Assembly: GCA_964409775.1 (NCBI GenBank)
Contig: CAYPEI010000005.1
Coordinates: forward strand, 62,001 to 126,000
DNA length: 64,000 nt
Reading direction: 5' to 3'
From: JAHBXL01 sp964409775
GTDB taxonomy: Bacteria; Planctomycetota; Phycisphaerae; Phycisphaerales; UBA1924
In this document: piece by piece, positions 17,854-26,411 of the stretch
Numbering within the stretch: the stretch's first letter is position 1
Layout of the letters: each line of letters begins with the position of its first letter
Notes under the pieces: generated by a model
Seen by the model: only the letters and a program-made list of their open reading frames with translations
Told to the model about the DNA's origin: nothing
Database searches by the model: none
Position numbers and translations under genes: made by a program

Positions 17854-18558
17854 ATGTCCTCGGAAACCACCGTTCAAGTCGACTTCTCCAAGCCGGTGCC
17901 GCTCTTCCCGCTGAACCACGTCGTCCTGCTCCCCCACGGCGTAGCGCCCCTGAACGTCTTCGAGCCCCGCTATCGGCAGATGGTCACCGACTCGCTCGAC
18001 GGCTCCGGACTGATCGCGATGGCGGTCTTCTCGGGGCGCGAGTGGATGCGGGAGTACCACGGGCGCCCGCCGGTCCGCCCGGCGGTGTGCATCGGGCACA
18101 TCCTCAACCACCTCAAGCAGCTGGACGGGACATACCTCGTGATCCTGCAGGGCGTGTGCCGCGCCCGCATCATCTCCGAACTCCCAGCCGACGGGCAGCA
18201 CCTGTACCGGCGGGCGTTTCTTGAGCCGGTCGGCCTTGGCGCCGACGACGCCGGCGCATCCTCGCTCCGCGACACCTTCGCCGATGCGCTCGAAACCGCG
18301 CCGCTCAGCGAACTCCGAAACGCCGCCGCGCTCGCGGAGCACCTCCGCGACGAAAACGTGCCGACCTCGGCCGTTCTCGAACTCGTCACGCTCGCGCTGA
18401 TCGACGACATCGAGACCCGCTACCGCCTGCTCGAAGCCGGCGAGCCGAGCGAGCGTGCGCAGATCGTGTCCAAGGAACTCAAGGGCATCGCCCGGTTGCT
18501 GCGAATGGCCCGCTCCCAACGCACCATCGAGACCCCCAAAGGCTGCTCCTGGAACTGA
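17854..18558 (+). CDS. Lon N-terminal (LON-substrate-binding) domain protein
   Basis: This 234-residue protein consists of a stand-alone LON N-terminal domain: PVPLFPLNHVVLLPHGVAPL near the start, followed by FEPRYRQMV, which is the family signature. The ATPase and protease domains of Lon are absent. Such solitary proteins are thought to bind unfolded or specific substrates, but their role is not firmly known. The start at ATG 17854 has AGGGG upstream. It lies in a probable two-gene operon with the YhaM-like gene. Confidence 0.88.
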   Translation: MSSETTVQVDFSKPVPLFPLNHVVLLPHGVAPLNVFEPRYRQMVTDSLDGSGLIAMAVFSGREWMREYHGRPPVRPAVCIGHILNHLKQLDGTYLVILQGVCRARIISELPADGQHLYRRAFLEPVGLGADDAGASSLRDTFADALETAPLSELRNAAALAEHLRDENVPTSAVLELVTLALIDDIETRYRLLEAGEPSERAQIVSKELKGIARLLRMARSQRTIETPKGCSWN

Positions 18559-18618
18559 GGCGGCGTGCTGTCGGCAAATGTTCGGGCTCAGAACGCCTGC
18601 TCCCCCGCAACCCGCCAT

Positions 18619-18640
18619 CAAGTTAGGGCGTAGAAACTTG
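18619..18640. promoter_or_regulatory. inverted repeat upstream of the glycine-zipper gene
   Basis: CAAGTT at 18619-18624 and AACTTG at 18635-18640 form a 6+6 dyad with a 10-base spacer, about 45 bases upstream of the ATG at 18685. The half-site spacing of 16 bases would place both halves near one face of the helix, so it is a candidate operator. No recognised promoter boxes are nearby, and the call is tentative. Confidence 0.35.
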
Positions 18641-18684
18641 TGGGATCGTTGAATCGGTCGCCTGATCAACCTTGGGGCCACGTC

Positions 18685-18993
18685 ATGAATCACCACAACC
18701 GTCCGTTTGCCCGGATGAATCGGCTCGTATCGCCCGCCGTACTCCTCTGTGCCGCCCTCGCGGCGACGGGGTGCAGCAATGCAGGAGAGGGGGCGCTGTC
18801 CGGCGCTGCCCTGGGCGCCGGCGCCGGCGCGGTGATCGGGAGTTTCTTCGGTGCCGCGGGCACGGGTGCCGCGGTAGGGGCCGTGGGCGGCGCGCTCGGC
18901 GGCGGCGTGATCGGCGATCAGAACGAGCGCCGGTCATACGAAACCGCGCGGGCCCCGCGGACGTGGTCGGACTACCGCAACACCGACTGGTGA
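18685..18993 (+). CDS. glycine-zipper lipoprotein
   Basis: This 102-residue protein has a signal peptide and an ATGC lipobox about 29 residues in. Next come a run of small residues with regularly spaced glycines (ALSGAALGAGAGAVIGSFFG, about residues 36-56), then GAAVGAVGGALGGGVIG. This is a glycine-zipper, as in SlyB/OsmB-type envelope proteins. The tail is polar. Its last 22 bases overlap the 3' end of the convergent peroxiredoxin gene. Confidence 0.8.
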   Translation: MNHHNRPFARMNRLVSPAVLLCAALAATGCSNAGEGALSGAALGAGAGAVIGSFFGAAGTGAAVGAVGGALGGGVIGDQNERRSYETARAPRTWSDYRNTDW

Positions 18994-19493
18994 TCAGGCT
19001 GCGGGCCGTTTGTCATTGTGCGGAGCAAAGTCAGTGCCTTCCGCACGTGTGTGGCGGGTCGAAACGGCGAGTTGAATGCCATCCGCACGACGCCCGAAGC
19101 ATCGATGACAAAGGTCACGCGGCCGCGCAGCACGCCGAAGTGTGTCGGAACTCCGAAGGTCGCCCTCGCCGCACCGTCGACGTCTGACAACAGAACGAAA
19201 GGCAGCCGCTGTGCCGCGGCGAACCTCGCATGAGACTCGGGCGAATCGGGGCTGACACCGATCACGACTGCACCCGTCTCGGCAAAGTCTTCGTATGCAT
19301 CGCGGAAGGTGCACGCCTCGCGCGTGCATGCGGGCGTGAAGTTCGCCGGATAGAAGAACAGCACCGCGGGCCGGGCAAGGCCGTCCTGCCGGAGAAGGTC
19401 GTGCAGCCGCCGCGGCGTGCCGGTGGAGTCCGGCAGCGTGAAGTCCGGCGCAAGGTCGCCAACGCCGATCCCGTGCACCTTCCGTGCGCTCAT
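18972..19493 (-). CDS. peroxiredoxin, Bcp/AhpC-TSA family
   Basis: This 173-residue protein is a thiol peroxidase. The peroxidatic cysteine is Cys56 in TPACTREAC, and the resolving cysteine candidate Cys61 lies five residues later, as in Bcp. The N-terminal APDFTLPDSTGTPRRL stretch and the VIGVSPDSPESHARFA strand are typical. The start at ATG 19493 overlaps the stop of the upstream glycosyltransferase gene by four bases, so it appears to be the last gene of the carotenoid operon. A role in protecting the pathway or membrane lipids from peroxides is inference. Confidence 0.9.
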   Translation of the reverse strand: MSARKVHGIGVGDLAPDFTLPDSTGTPRRLHDLLRQDGLARPAVLFFYPANFTPACTREACTFRDAYEDFAETGAVVIGVSPDSPESHARFAAAQRLPFVLLSDVDGAARATFGVPTHFGVLRGRVTFVIDASGVVRMAFNSPFRPATHVRKALTLLRTMTNGPQPDHQSVLR

Positions 19494-20680
19494 GTCGCGG
19501 TCCCTTCTGCGGCCATCGTCGCCTGCTCGGTAACCGCCGCGGCGCGGCCCCGCCACGTGCGGCGTCCGGCCAGGTGAAGAGCCAGACTGTGCCACTGCAC
19601 GAGTGTCATCATGACGATACTCACCGGGTGCAGCAGCACGCCGATCGGGTGCTGGCGAAATCGCTTCGCGATGAGGCCGCGCTGAAGAAGGTTGATGCCC
19701 ACGCACGCGGCCGCCAGCACGAACTCCATCAACGAGAGGGGGGCCACGCGGCCAGAGTCGGCCGCGGCAAGCCCTGCCGCGACGACAAGAATGATCCAGG
19801 GTGCCACATGCCCCAGCGCGTGCAGCGTGGTGAGAAGCAGCAGCAGAAATGGAGAGTTCAGACCTTCGTACGCGTTCTTGGCGAATCCCCGCCAGGTCGC
19901 CCGCAGTCCGTCGTACATCCGGCAGGTGGCGATGTCGGTTCCGTCGAAGAGATCGGTGCGGTAGCCTGCACGGCGGAAGACCCGAGGCAGCCGCACCCCG
20001 TCGTGCATCGAATCACGGATACTCGCGTGTCCGCCGCAGGCCAGATACGCCACCTGCTTCGCAAGGATGAACTGTCCGCACGCCGCGCTGGCGGCCGGGT
20101 CGGGCGTTCGTCGCATCCGCACGAACGGCAGGTAACTCAGGAGCACGAAGTGGATCATCGGCACGAGCAGGTGCTCACCAAGCGAGCGCGTCTCCTGCCG
20201 CGGAAAAGTGGACACCATGTCCGCGTTGAGGTCCTGTGCCGCGGCGATGGAACGACGCACGCAGTCGGGCGCAAGCCGCACATCCGCGTCGATGAACAGC
20301 AACCATTCAGACTTCGCGCTCCGGCCCAGTTGGTCGCAGGCGTGCTGCTTGCCGATCCACCCCGATGGAAGCGGCCGGGTCTGGCAGAGTCTGATGCGGG
20401 GATCGGCCTCGCACAGGCGTTTGAGGATCTCCGGCGTTCGATCCGTGCTCTGGTCGTCATACACCAGCACGAACATCGCCGGATGATCATTGGCCAGCAC
20501 CGAACGAATACACGCCTCGATGTTCGCCTCTTCGTTGCGGGCAGGAATGCACACGGTCACCGTGGCGATGCCGGCCGAGGAAGCAGCATCGGAACGCCGG
20601 AAGAGCAGCAGGTTCCAGATCGTCATCGCGAGCGCGCCCGCCGCGATGGAGGCGGAGATCCAGAGGAAGATGACAAGCAT
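19490..20680 (-). CDS. family 2 glycosyltransferase, CrtQ-like
   Basis: This 396-residue protein has an N-terminal membrane helix (about residues 1-27), then a GT-A catalytic domain: VTVCIPARNEEANI near residue 41, VYDDQSTD near 73-80, and the metal-binding DAD at 131-133. Three C-terminal membrane helices follow (about residues 275-375). CrtQ of Staphylococcus has a similar plan and glycosylates diaponeurosporenoate. Its setting between a carotenoid acyltransferase-like gene and a peroxiredoxin gene supports a sugar-transfer step on a C30 carotenoid acid. ATG 20680 overlaps the upstream stop by one base. An HpnB-like role is an alternative. Confidence 0.8.
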   Translation of the reverse strand: MLVIFLWISASIAAGALAMTIWNLLLFRRSDAASSAGIATVTVCIPARNEEANIEACIRSVLANDHPAMFVLVYDDQSTDRTPEILKRLCEADPRIRLCQTRPLPSGWIGKQHACDQLGRSAKSEWLLFIDADVRLAPDCVRRSIAAAQDLNADMVSTFPRQETRSLGEHLLVPMIHFVLLSYLPFVRMRRTPDPAASAACGQFILAKQVAYLACGGHASIRDSMHDGVRLPRVFRRAGYRTDLFDGTDIATCRMYDGLRATWRGFAKNAYEGLNSPFLLLLLTTLHALGHVAPWIILVVAAGLAAADSGRVAPLSLMEFVLAAACVGINLLQRGLIAKRFRQHPIGVLLHPVSIVMMTLVQWHSLALHLAGRRTWRGRAAAVTEQATMAAEGTAT

Positions 20681-21546
20681 CAGAGCCTGCCTCCGCCCTG
20701 AAGCGCTGCCGCACTCATGGTCGCTCGGTCGGGCGAGCCGCCCGCGTCCAGCGTGCGCACCGCCGCAATATCGCCCGATCGGCCGCGAATCCGTAGCCAG
20801 AGGCCGTGAATCGCGTTGACGTTGGTTGATGCGCCCGGCACCGGTCCCAGCAGGATCTGGAATGCCGATGGATCGCGGGCGATGACCAGCGAGGCCAATG
20901 TATCCGCAGCCCGCTGCATGCCCGACCGAATGGCACGATGCCACGCCGGTGTTGACGCACGCAGAGGAGGCTCGATCTCCGCGGCATGGACGAAGATCGA
21001 TGGTCGTGGGTCCTGCCAGAACGAGTATTCGATCGCGACCGCGGCGACTCGCGCCCCCGGCATCATTGCGGCGACGGCCGCCGCGCCAGGGCGAATCGCG
21101 ACCTGCTCCCGCGGATCGGCAAAACGTCCCTGCGGTGTGATCCCGAGTGTCAGTCGCGGGTGCACGCGCCGAAGATCCGCGAGGTATGCCCGCATGGCAT
21201 CGAGACTGTCCCGGGAGTCGGGCTCGATCCCGAAGAGGCCCAACTTCCGAAAGAAGCGGAACCGTCGGAGTTGCGCGGCATCGATCGGTGAGAAGAACTG
21301 CCGATCCGCCATGTGCTCGCGCTGAAAGTACAGGCCCACCAGCGGGTCCCACCACGCGCTGTGGCTGCAGCACAGCACGACCGGGCCGTCATGGGTGTTC
21401 AGGCTCCGCAGAAGTTCCATCGTCCCGGCGGTGGCATGGACGCGATGGAACCGCTTGCCGAGCAGGCGGCGGTTGTACCAGCCGAACACCCGCGCAAAGC
21501 CCGCCCGCGGTGTTGCCGGGATCACACCCTTGCCATGGTCGCCCAT
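20680..21546 (-). CDS. PlsC-like acyltransferase
   Basis: This 288-residue protein is an acyltransferase of the PlsC type. The HX4D catalytic motif is visible in HSAWWDP (His62, Asp67), and GITPQGRF at about residues 134-141 stands for the EGTR-type block of the family. In this setting it may acylate the sugar of a carotenoid glycoside, the job done by CrtO in staphyloxanthin synthesis; the protein is not related in length to S. aureus CrtO, so the analogy rests on context. Its start overlaps the end of the upstream oxidase-like gene by 25 bases. Confidence 0.78.
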   Translation of the reverse strand: MGDHGKGVIPATPRAGFARVFGWYNRRLLGKRFHRVHATAGTMELLRSLNTHDGPVVLCCSHSAWWDPLVGLYFQREHMADRQFFSPIDAAQLRRFRFFRKLGLFGIEPDSRDSLDAMRAYLADLRRVHPRLTLGITPQGRFADPREQVAIRPGAAAVAAMMPGARVAAVAIEYSFWQDPRPSIFVHAAEIEPPLRASTPAWHRAIRSGMQRAADTLASLVIARDPSAFQILLGPVPGASTNVNAIHGLWLRIRGRSGDIAAVRTLDAGGSPDRATMSAAALQGGGRL

Positions 21547-23165
21547 GCTTGCGCCGGCTCCTTTCGCGGACGCGACACGGTGTGCCCGAGATCTTCTGCC
21601 AGTGCGTTTGCGGCCGTGACGCCGCTCATGAGCACCATGGGGACGCCCGGACCCGGATTGGCGGATCCGCCTGCCAGGTACAGATTGTCGAGAACCAGAC
21701 TCCGGTTTCTTGGTTTGAAGCCGCCCGCAAGCCTTCCGTGCGAGGCGAGCCCATAGATCGCCCCACCCTCCGCGTTGTACATCCGTTCGATCTGCGAGGG
21801 CGTCAGGAATCGTTCGACCGCGATGTGCTGCTCGATGTCCGGCATGCCGAAGCGTCGCAGTTTCTCGATAATCACCTTTCGGTAGCGCACGAGCGTCGGG
21901 CCGGGTGAGCCGTCCGCCTCAAGCCAGCGATGCTCCGGACGGAGATAGGGCGTGTGCACGAGGATGTAGAGCGCCTCGCAGCCGGGCGGAGCCATGACAC
22001 CCTCCGGCTCGGTCCGGCTCGGAACGGCCAGGTACAGCGTCGGGTCTTCGGTCGGAACTCCGCGATCGTAGATGTCGCCGAACTCACGCTGAGAGTCGTG
22101 CGAAAACAGGAAATCATGGTGTGCCAGATGCTCATAGCGGCGTGTGAGCCCGAGATAGAGCACGACGCCCGAGCATGCCGGCGTATACGTGCGAGAGATG
22201 CCCGCCAGACGCCCCCTGGCCCGCGGCGTGTCGAGGAGTTCGCGGCACGTTCTCTGAACATCGCAGTTGGAGATGACGCTGCCCGCGCCGATCCGTCGAC
22301 CGTCCGAGAGTTCGACACCGGTGGCGCGGCGGCCGGAAGAGAGGATGCGGGTGACCCTGCACCCTGCGAACACATCGACTCCTTCTTCCCGGGCGATCCG
22401 CTCCAGCGACCGCGCCACCATTCGAGTCCCGCCCCGCGGATACCAGCACCCGTGATCGACCTGTGCCGATGCGATCAGCGACAGGATCGCGGGCGCGAGG
22501 AATGGGCTCGAGCCGACGTACTGCAAGAAATGCTCGACCATCTGGCGGGTGTGCGGCTCGGGGATGCACCCGTGCACGGTCGCTGCCATCGTGCTGTGCA
22601 TGCGCATCGAGAGCACATCGGCCAGCACGCCCGGATCGCGAGGTGGCCCTGCCCGCATCATGTCACCGATGCCGCCGATGTCCTTGTAGAAGAATACCTG
22701 TTCGCTGAGACGATACATCCGCCGCGAATACGCGATGAATCGCTCGTAGCCCGGGCCCGCACCGGTTCCCGGAAACAACCGATCCAGTTCCGCCCGCATC
22801 TGCGTCACGCCTTTGAGGAGGTCGATGCGGGTACCGTCCTCGAAGAAGCACCGCCACTGCGGGTTCAGGTCGACGAGATCGATGCAGTCCGAAACGCTCC
22901 GGCCGGATCGCTCGATGATGCCGCGGAGCACATCCGGCATGGTGATGATCGTGGGCCCCATGTCGAAGGAAAACGTGCCCGCGGGCGCAGCGCTGTTGCC
23001 CGGGAACGGGACCTCCAGCACGTTCATCTTCCCGCCCAGATGAGAGTTGGACTCAACAATCGCCACGCTGAGTCCGCGTGATGCGGACTCCACCGCGGCG
23101 GACAGCCCGGCAAGGCCGCCACCGATCACCACGACGTCATATGTTGCTGAGGCGTGCATGGTCAT
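21522..23165 (-). CDS. carotenoid desaturase/oxidase, CrtP(CrtNb)-like
   Basis: This 547-residue FAD-dependent protein belongs to the CrtI/CrtN/CrtP family. The dinucleotide-binding loop (VVVIGGGLAGLSAA) is at about residues 11-24, FDMGPTIITMPDVL follows near residue 88, and the C-terminal family motif reads AGGSANPGPGVPMVL. Its neighbours are an aldehyde dehydrogenase and the acyltransferase and glycosyltransferase genes, so it is probably the oxidase that turns a terminal methyl of a C30 carotenoid into an aldehyde. A desaturase role is the alternative. ATG 23165 overlaps the upstream stop by four bases; an ATG two codons later is also possible. Confidence 0.8.
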   Translation of the reverse strand: MTMHASATYDVVVIGGGLAGLSAAVESASRGLSVAIVESNSHLGGKMNVLEVPFPGNSAAPAGTFSFDMGPTIITMPDVLRGIIERSGRSVSDCIDLVDLNPQWRCFFEDGTRIDLLKGVTQMRAELDRLFPGTGAGPGYERFIAYSRRMYRLSEQVFFYKDIGGIGDMMRAGPPRDPGVLADVLSMRMHSTMAATVHGCIPEPHTRQMVEHFLQYVGSSPFLAPAILSLIASAQVDHGCWYPRGGTRMVARSLERIAREEGVDVFAGCRVTRILSSGRRATGVELSDGRRIGAGSVISNCDVQRTCRELLDTPRARGRLAGISRTYTPACSGVVLYLGLTRRYEHLAHHDFLFSHDSQREFGDIYDRGVPTEDPTLYLAVPSRTEPEGVMAPPGCEALYILVHTPYLRPEHRWLEADGSPGPTLVRYRKVIIEKLRRFGMPDIEQHIAVERFLTPSQIERMYNAEGGAIYGLASHGRLAGGFKPRNRSLVLDNLYLAGGSANPGPGVPMVLMSGVTAANALAEDLGHTVSRPRKEPAQAWATMARV

Positions 23166-24670
23166 TGGGCTCGCAGTGCCGTTGAGGGTGAGTTCGATGT
23201 TCTTCCGAGCAGCAGGCGCGTGATGCGTGCCGCGGCGGCGGTGGTTGGTTGGGACAAGGGAAGGCGCAGCCATGCCGACGTCTGCTCAGTGTGGATGCGT
23301 CTTGTGAGCGCGACGAGGCCGTCTTCTCCGCGACTTGCACCCCACCCGCTCGGACCGGTCCCACGGATCGAGACCCGCGGATCTCCGGTCGGCAGAACGC
23401 AGTCATTGATGGTCGTGATCCCCGAACCGACCGATCGGACGAGGCTGCGGGCGCGGCGGGCCGACCGCGTGAAGATGGAAGTGGCGAGCACATGCCCTTC
23501 TGACAGTTCGTGGTGCAGATGCACCGCATCATCCGCATCGGCCGCCGGCATGATCGCGACAACCGGCCCAAAGTGCGTGCCGAGCGCCAGATCACAGTCG
23601 GTCGCGCAGTCCGCGATCGCCAGCGGGATCAAAGAGTCGTTGCTCGTGACTTCAAGCACGCCCGAAACGCTACGTCCGCCCATCCTGACCGCGATCGACG
23701 CGAATTCGAAGCACCGACTGGCAGCCGCGGTGTCGATCAGCCGCCGTGGGCGTGCCGCGGCGGCAAGGGGTGCGATCGCCGAGATGAAGCGGTCGTAGGC
23801 ACCGCGTTCCACCAGCACGCGCCTCGGTGCCATGCACGTCTGTCCTCCGTTCATCGTGACAGCGTTCCAGATGCTGCGTGCCGCGAGAGCCACATCCGCG
23901 TCGCTGAGCACGATTGCCGAGTCACGCCCGGAGAGTTCGAGGGTCGTGGGCAGGAGTCGCGTCGCGGCGATGGTCGCGATATCGCGACCGACGGCTGTCG
24001 AGCCCGTGAAGATGAGGTGGTTGAGCGGTTCGCTCGCGAGCAGTTCCCGCCCCGCCTCGCGGGTCGCCGGGTAATGCCGGAGCGTCCCGTGCGGCAGTCC
24101 TGCCTGCTCGGCGAGCCGGAGCAGCAGGGCGTGCGTCCGCGGAGAACGCTCCGACGGCTTGACGACCACGTCGTTTCCCGCCATGAGCGCCTGGACAAGT
24201 TGAATGCCCAGGAGTTGGATCGGGTAGTTCCATGTCGCGATGATGCCGACAAGCCCGACCGGAACCGAGGTCACCACGTGACGCTGTCCCGCCGCCCACC
24301 ATGGGCCCGAACGCACTCGCCGATCGCAGAGGATCCGTCGCGCGTGCTTTCTGTGCCACGTGCATGATGCGAGCAGGGGGAGAAGATCCGAGGTGACTGC
24401 CTCCCATCGTGGTTTGTGAACCTCCTCTTCCGCCAGGTGCAACAGGTCCTCCGCATGGTGGACAAGGAGCCCGCGGAATCGGCGCACCCATTCACAGCGG
24501 GCGGAAAGAGAACTGCTCTGCCAGGCAGACCCTCGTGCCGCCGACCTGCCTTCGACGGCAGTACCGCCGATGTGCACAGAAGGACCGTGCTCAGCCGGAC
24601 GGCAAGGGCCCGGCGGTTTCACGTACGGCAAGCGGGATGCAGGTCCGACGAGTGCTGGCATGCGCTCCAT
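23162..24670 (-). CDS. aldehyde dehydrogenase (carotenoid-type, AldH-like)
   Basis: This protein of about 502 residues is an NAD(P)-dependent aldehyde dehydrogenase. Active-site residues are in place: Asn148 (TWNYP), Lys171 (VVKPSE), Glu245 (in LELSG, where most relatives have LELGG) and the nucleophile Cys279 (GGQTC). In staphyloxanthin-type pathways AldH oxidises the carotenoid aldehyde to the acid. The start is uncertain: ATG 24670 gives a normal length, ATG 24661 is three codons on, and upstream extensions run into the desaturase promoter region. It is the first gene of the leftward arm and overlaps the next by four bases. Confidence 0.85.
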   Translation of the reverse strand: MERMPALVGPASRLPYVKPPGPCRPAEHGPSVHIGGTAVEGRSAARGSAWQSSSLSARCEWVRRFRGLLVHHAEDLLHLAEEEVHKPRWEAVTSDLLPLLASCTWHRKHARRILCDRRVRSGPWWAAGQRHVVTSVPVGLVGIIATWNYPIQLLGIQLVQALMAGNDVVVKPSERSPRTHALLLRLAEQAGLPHGTLRHYPATREAGRELLASEPLNHLIFTGSTAVGRDIATIAATRLLPTTLELSGRDSAIVLSDADVALAARSIWNAVTMNGGQTCMAPRRVLVERGAYDRFISAIAPLAAAARPRRLIDTAAASRCFEFASIAVRMGGRSVSGVLEVTSNDSLIPLAIADCATDCDLALGTHFGPVVAIMPAADADDAVHLHHELSEGHVLATSIFTRSARRARSLVRSVGSGITTINDCVLPTGDPRVSIRGTGPSGWGASRGEDGLVALTRRIHTEQTSAWLRLPLSQPTTAAAARITRLLLGRTSNSPSTALRAQ

Positions 24671-24830
24671 CCACGGTTTCGTCGATTCAACTCTCCGCGT
24701 GTGAATCCGGGCGTAAAGGGTGTTTCGATACCACTCGTAGTCGAGATTCAACGACAGAGAATGTCCGTTCCACCCGCTTTGCCGAACGCGGTGCACCCCC
24801 TCTGGCAGGGGGAGACCCCAAGGAGAGTTC
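24671..24830. promoter_or_regulatory. divergent promoter region of the carotenoid genes
   Basis: The 160 bases between the aldehyde dehydrogenase start and the desaturase start must carry promoters for both arms of the locus. AAGGAG lies just before the desaturase ATG. I see no clear operator or sigma-70 box pair. Confidence 0.4.
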
Positions 24831-26408
24831 ATGGCAAAGACGATGAATCGATCCGTGGCGGTCGTCGGGGCCGGTCCCGGCGGGCTGGCCATCGCAATGC
24901 TGCTGGCCGCCAGAGGCGTCTCGGTGCGGGTCTACGAGTCCATGGCAGTTCCCGGAGGCAGGACCAGCCGGATCTCCCTCGACTCGCCTGTTGGTCCCTT
25001 CGGATTCGACCGCGGCCCGACGTTCTTCCTGATGCCTTACGTGCTCGAGGAGATTTTCGCGGCGACGGGCCGAAAACTCACCGACTGCGCCTCCCTGACC
25101 CGGCTCGATCCGATGTACCGGCTGATCATGGGGCGTCCCGGCAGCACGCCGGTCAGTCTCGACGCGACCCAGGACGTGCAGGAGATGTCGCGCCGGTTGG
25201 CCGCAATCGATCCGACCGATGGCGCGGCGTTCGAGCGCTTCATCGCCGACAACCGCAGGAAACTCGCGCTCATGGAGCCTGTGCTGCGGTCTCCGATGCG
25301 TCGCATGACCGATGTGTTGAGTCTGCAGTCCAGCCGGCTCCTCCCGCATCTGGCCCCGCACCTCTCGGTGGATGGCCTCCTCCGGAAGTACTTTCAGAAT
25401 CCTCACGTCCGCATGGCGGTCTCGTTCCAGAGCAAGTACCTGGGGATGAGCCCGCTGGAGTGCCCAAGCCTCTTCACGATTCTCCCGTTCATCGAATACG
25501 AGTACGGGATCTGGCATCCGCGGGGGGGCTGTGCGAGCCTGCTCGAAGCGATGGCACGGGCGTGTCAGGAGATGGGCGTCGCGTTCCGCTACTCGTGTCC
25601 GATCGCCGGGATAGATTTCGATGGGCCGCGGGCGGTGGGCGTGCGACTGGCCGATGGTCGAACCGAACGCCACGAGCACGTGGTGCTCAACGCCGACGCC
25701 ACCGCCGCGATCAAGCGATTCGTCCCCGAGGAACTCCGCCGCCTCCATGCATCCGGCGTCGCCGGCGGAACCGACTCGCAGATCGACCGGATGCGGTACT
25801 CCTGCAGCACGTGCATGCTCTACCTGGGCGTCCGCGGCCCCGCGAACCTCCCGCACCACACGATCTACATTTCCTCGGACTACCAGGGAAACCTCGCGGA
25901 CATCACCACGAATGGCACGCTGAGCCGCGACCCGAGCGTGTACGTGTGCAACCCGTCGCCGCTCGATCCGACGCTCTCGCCCCCGGGCCATTCGTCGCTG
26001 TACGTGCTCCTGCCGACGCCGAACCTTCAGAACGGTCGGATCGACTGGCGCTCGGAAGGCAGAAATGTCCGAGCCACCATCCTCGAGCAACTCGAAAACC
26101 GCCTCGGGATCGAGGATATCGAGCGGCGCATCGTCGTGGAGAAAATCATCACGCCCGCCGACTGGCAGGCGGGTGTCGACGGACTCGGGCCGATCAACTT
26201 CGGAGCGACGTTCAACCTCGCCCACAACCTGGGCCAGATGCTCCACCGGCGCGTGCAGCACCGCCTCGAGGGCATCGACGGCGTGTGGTTCGTCGGCGGC
26301 GGCACTCACCCCGGATCGGGTCTGCCGGTCATCTTCCTGTCCGCGCAGATCGCCGCAACGATGCTGCTCGACGAACTGGGATTTGACCTCAAGAGCGACG
26401 CCGCATGA
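24831..26408 (+). CDS. crtN: carotenoid desaturase, CrtN/CrtI family
   Basis: This 525-residue flavoprotein is a carotenoid desaturase. The FAD-binding loop (VAVVGAGPGGLAIAM) is at residues 9-23, FGFDRGPTFFLMP follows near residue 60, and the C-terminal motif VGGGTHPGSGLPVIF is nearly identical to the CrtI/CrtN family consensus. In the C30 route CrtN desaturates diapophytoene or squalene to yellow polyenes. Neither a squalene-synthase-like gene nor hpnC, hpnD or hpnE is in the window, so the C30 substrate is inferred from the neighbours. A C40 desaturase is the alternative. AAGGAGAG precedes the ATG. Confidence 0.85.
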   Translation: MAKTMNRSVAVVGAGPGGLAIAMLLAARGVSVRVYESMAVPGGRTSRISLDSPVGPFGFDRGPTFFLMPYVLEEIFAATGRKLTDCASLTRLDPMYRLIMGRPGSTPVSLDATQDVQEMSRRLAAIDPTDGAAFERFIADNRRKLALMEPVLRSPMRRMTDVLSLQSSRLLPHLAPHLSVDGLLRKYFQNPHVRMAVSFQSKYLGMSPLECPSLFTILPFIEYEYGIWHPRGGCASLLEAMARACQEMGVAFRYSCPIAGIDFDGPRAVGVRLADGRTERHEHVVLNADATAAIKRFVPEELRRLHASGVAGGTDSQIDRMRYSCSTCMLYLGVRGPANLPHHTIYISSDYQGNLADITTNGTLSRDPSVYVCNPSPLDPTLSPPGHSSLYVLLPTPNLQNGRIDWRSEGRNVRATILEQLENRLGIEDIERRIVVEKIITPADWQAGVDGLGPINFGATFNLAHNLGQMLHRRVQHRLEGIDGVWFVGGGTHPGSGLPVIFLSAQIAATMLLDELGFDLKSDAA

Positions 26409-26411
26409 GTC

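Noticed and set aside
24416..26386. Rightward open frame of about 650 codons overlapping the desaturase
   Set aside because: It is Arg/Pro-rich and out of frame with the clear CrtN motifs.
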